Shown one piece after another: positions 5,481-7,013 of a stretch of 7,013 nt of DNA. The notes under the pieces were generated by a model. That model saw nothing but the letters and a program-made list of their open reading frames with translations, made no database searches and was not told where the DNA came from. Source of the stretch: an uncultured Pseudomonadales bacterium (lineage in GTDB: Bacteria; Pseudomonadota; Gammaproteobacteria; Pseudomonadales; IMCC2047). The stretch covers positions 1 through 7,013 of the forward strand of contig CAMYKE010000190.1 of NCBI GenBank assembly GCA_947258895.1, given 5' to 3'. Each line of letters opens with the position of its first letter. The first letter of the stretch is position 1. Position numbers and translations under genes: made by a program.

Positions 5481-7013
5481 ATGAACTCAAAACCTGAACA
5501 GGATCTGCTGGAAAGCTTGCGGGTAGCCGTCATCGGAGTCGGCCTTATTGGCGGCTCGCTGGCAACGGGACTGCGGCAGTCGGGTCGCGTGGTCAGGGTG
5601 ACAGGCTACGCGCGGCGGCGGGCTGTCGCAGAGCAGGCGCTGCGACTGGGTGTGGTTGACGAGTGCAGTACCGATTTGGCGGAGGTGGTTGGGCATGCCG
5701 ATCTGGTCGTTATTGCCACCCCGGTCCTGAGTACTCGCGCGATTCTTGAGCAAATCAAACCGGCGCTCCCGCCGCACGCCATCGTAACCGACGTTGGCAG
5801 TGCCAAGGGTATCATTGTCGAGGCATGCGAGCAGGTGTTTGGCGCCGTCCCGGCCGGTTTCGTCCCGGGACACCCCATAGCAGGGTCCGAGCGCAGTGGC
5901 GTCGCCGCCGCGGATGCAAGCCTGTTTGCCCGGCACAAGGTGATCCTGACTCCGCTGCCGGCTACCGACGCCGCTGCGATTGCGGCGGTCACCCAGATGT
6001 GGCAGGCGGTCGGTGCCGAAGTGCTGGAGATGGATGTTGCGCAACACGACGCGGTACTGGCGTCCACCAGCCACCTGCCACACTTGCTGGCTTATGCACT
6101 GGTGGATACGCTGGCGCACCAGCACGCCAACCGGGATATTTTTCGCTATGCCGCCGGAGGGTTTCGAGACTTTACCCGAATCGCCTCCAGCGACCCAACC
6201 ATGTGGCACGACATCATGCTGGCCAATCGTGACGCGGTGCTGGCCAGCCTGGACCAGTTCCAGCTCGGCCTGGAGCGCCTGCGCGTGGCCCTCACGGCAA
6301 GGGACTCGCAACAATTGCTGAGTGTATTTAGCCGGGCTAAAGCAGCCCGGGATCATTTTACAAAACTGCTGGATCGTAGTTCCTATATGAATACAGAACA
6401 AACCGGTGAACTAACCTTTACCGCACAGGGCGGTGGCCCGCTGGCTGGCAGCCTCCGGGTGCCGGGGGATAAATCCATATCGCACCGCTCGATCATGCTG
6501 GGTGCGATCGCCGAAGGTGTTACCGAAATTGACGGCTTCCTGGAGGGCGAAGACAGCCTGGCAACGCTGCAGGCGTTCCGCGACATGGGGGTGGTGATTG
6601 AGGGCCCCGAGGAGGGGCGGGTAGAGGTGCAAGGGGTCGGCTTGCATGGGCTGCAGGCGCCGCTGGACAGTTTGTATTTGGGTAATTCCGGAACTTCGAT
6701 GCGGCTATTGGCCGGACTGCTCGCGGCGCAACCATTCGCAGTAGAGCTTACGGGCGATGCTTCGCTCTCCGGGCGCCCCATGGAACGGGTAGCCAAACCG
6801 TTGCGCCTGATGGGGGCACAGGTTGAATCCCGGGATGGCAAGCCGCCGCTCACGCTGGCGGGTGGCGCCGCGCTAACCGGCATTGAGTACGAGTTGCCGG
6901 TGGCCAGCGCCCAGATTAAATCCAGTGTGCTACTTGCCGGCTTGTATGCGCAAGGCGAGACCTGCGTTATCGAACCTGCGCCGACCCGCGATCATACCGA
7001 GCGAATGCTGCGG
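5481..7013 (+). CDS. tyrA-aroA: Prephenate dehydrogenase / EPSP synthase fusion (3' end outside window)
   Basis: I read 511 codons from ATG 5481 to the right edge without a stop. An in-frame TAG at 5475 fixes this as the earliest start. Residues about 14-290 are NAD(P)-dependent prephenate dehydrogenase: nucleotide-binding GVGLIGGS at 19-26, DVGSAKG, HPIAGSE at 131-137, SHLPH around H198, and RDFTRIASSDPTMW with R233 contacting prephenate. There is no ACT domain. Residues from about 310 are EPSP synthase, which joins shikimate 3-phosphate and phosphoenolpyruvate: GDKSISHR (K331, R336), GNSGTSMR at 401-408, GRPMERV, SAQIK at 476-480 and RDHTE at 503-507, typical of class II enzymes. About 230 residues of this domain are missing beyond the edge. 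The same fusion occurs in Pseudomonas (about 746 residues there). M303 (6387) sits at the domain junction and could be a relic start. The two domains act on either side of chorismate, before and after the PheA mutase step. In Pseudomonas hisC lies between pheA and this gene; it is absent here. Confidence 0.93.
   Translation, partial: MNSKPEQDLLESLRVAVIGVGLIGGSLATGLRQSGRVVRVTGYARRRAVAEQALRLGVVDECSTDLAEVVGHADLVVIATPVLSTRAILEQIKPALPPHAIVTDVGSAKGIIVEACEQVFGAVPAGFVPGHPIAGSERSGVAAADASLFARHKVILTPLPATDAAAIAAVTQMWQAVGAEVLEMDVAQHDAVLASTSHLPHLLAYALVDTLAHQHANRDIFRYAAGGFRDFTRIASSDPTMWHDIMLANRDAVLASLDQFQLGLERLRVALTARDSQQLLSVFSRAKAARDHFTKLLDRSSYMNTEQTGELTFTAQGGGPLAGSLRVPGDKSISHRSIMLGAIAEGVTEIDGFLEGEDSLATLQAFRDMGVVIEGPEEGRVEVQGVGLHGLQAPLDSLYLGNSGTSMRLLAGLLAAQPFAVELTGDASLSGRPMERVAKPLRLMGAQVESRDGKPPLTLAGGAALTGIEYELPVASAQIKSSVLLAGLYAQGETCVIEPAPTRDHTERMLR
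6332..6350 (+). other. GC-rich hairpin at the TyrA/AroA domain junction
   Basis: CCGGGCT (6332-6338) and AGCCCGG (6344-6350) form a perfect seven-pair stem around a five-base loop, followed by GATCATTTTA. It lies in the coding sequence for the last TyrA helix (SRAKAARDHF), about 36 bases before the in-frame Met codon at 6387. The shape resembles a weak intrinsic terminator, but the T run is short and displaced from the stem, so I do not call it a terminator. It may slow polymerase or ribosomes between domains, or be chance. Confidence 0.35.

Noticed and set aside
5487..6401. A 304-codon open frame on the minus strand opposite the TyrA domain
   Set aside because: It lies antisense to clear prephenate dehydrogenase motifs and shows no protein-like domain pattern of its own.

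Overview
The window is a piece of an ordinary proteobacterial chromosome, most likely a gammaproteobacterium related to Pseudomonas or the marine Cellvibrionales/Halieaceae lineages. Three things support this. GyrA and PheA resemble the Pseudomonas versions closely, judged from remembered sequences. Prephenate dehydrogenase and EPSP synthase are fused, as in Pseudomonas. An MTA/SAH-deaminase gene abuts ubiG beside gyrA, which is also a Pseudomonas-type neighbourhood. By eye the DNA is moderately GC-rich and uniform, and I saw no insertion sequence, tRNA, rRNA, CRISPR array or sign of recent transfer.

Layout. On the minus strand, reading leftward, mtaD (115-1470) is followed after one base by the 5' end of ubiG (1-113, cut by the window edge). 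A 263-base divergent region (1471-1733) separates this pair from a plus-strand operon. It holds a plausible extended -10 promoter for gyrA, a T8 run at the expected transcription start and an untranslated leader of about 110 bases. The plus-strand operon is gyrA (1734-4346), pheA (4336-5451, overlapping gyrA by 11 bases) and a tyrA-aroA fusion (5481 to beyond the right edge). The only gap in the operon is 29 bases, and it contains a perfect 12-base palindrome.

How the genes work together. GyrA is the DNA-cleaving subunit of DNA gyrase. The genes behind it form an aromatic amino acid block. The AroA domain makes EPSP on the way to chorismate, PheA takes chorismate to prephenate and phenylpyruvate, and the TyrA domain takes prephenate to 4-hydroxyphenylpyruvate. 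On the other strand, MtaD deaminates methylthioadenosine and/or S-adenosylhomocysteine. UbiG is a SAM-dependent methyltransferase that produces S-adenosylhomocysteine, so the pair is metabolically coherent.

Most of the window is housekeeping and I found no new defence or mobile system. The most unusual point is inside gyrA: compared with E. coli and Pseudomonas GyrA, a 16-residue stretch containing the near-invariant FGIN-type strand is missing exactly and in frame, while every other recognisable gyrase motif is intact. The second is operon compaction: serC and hisC, which sit among these genes in Pseudomonas, and mtnA, which sits between mtaD and gyrA there, are all absent.
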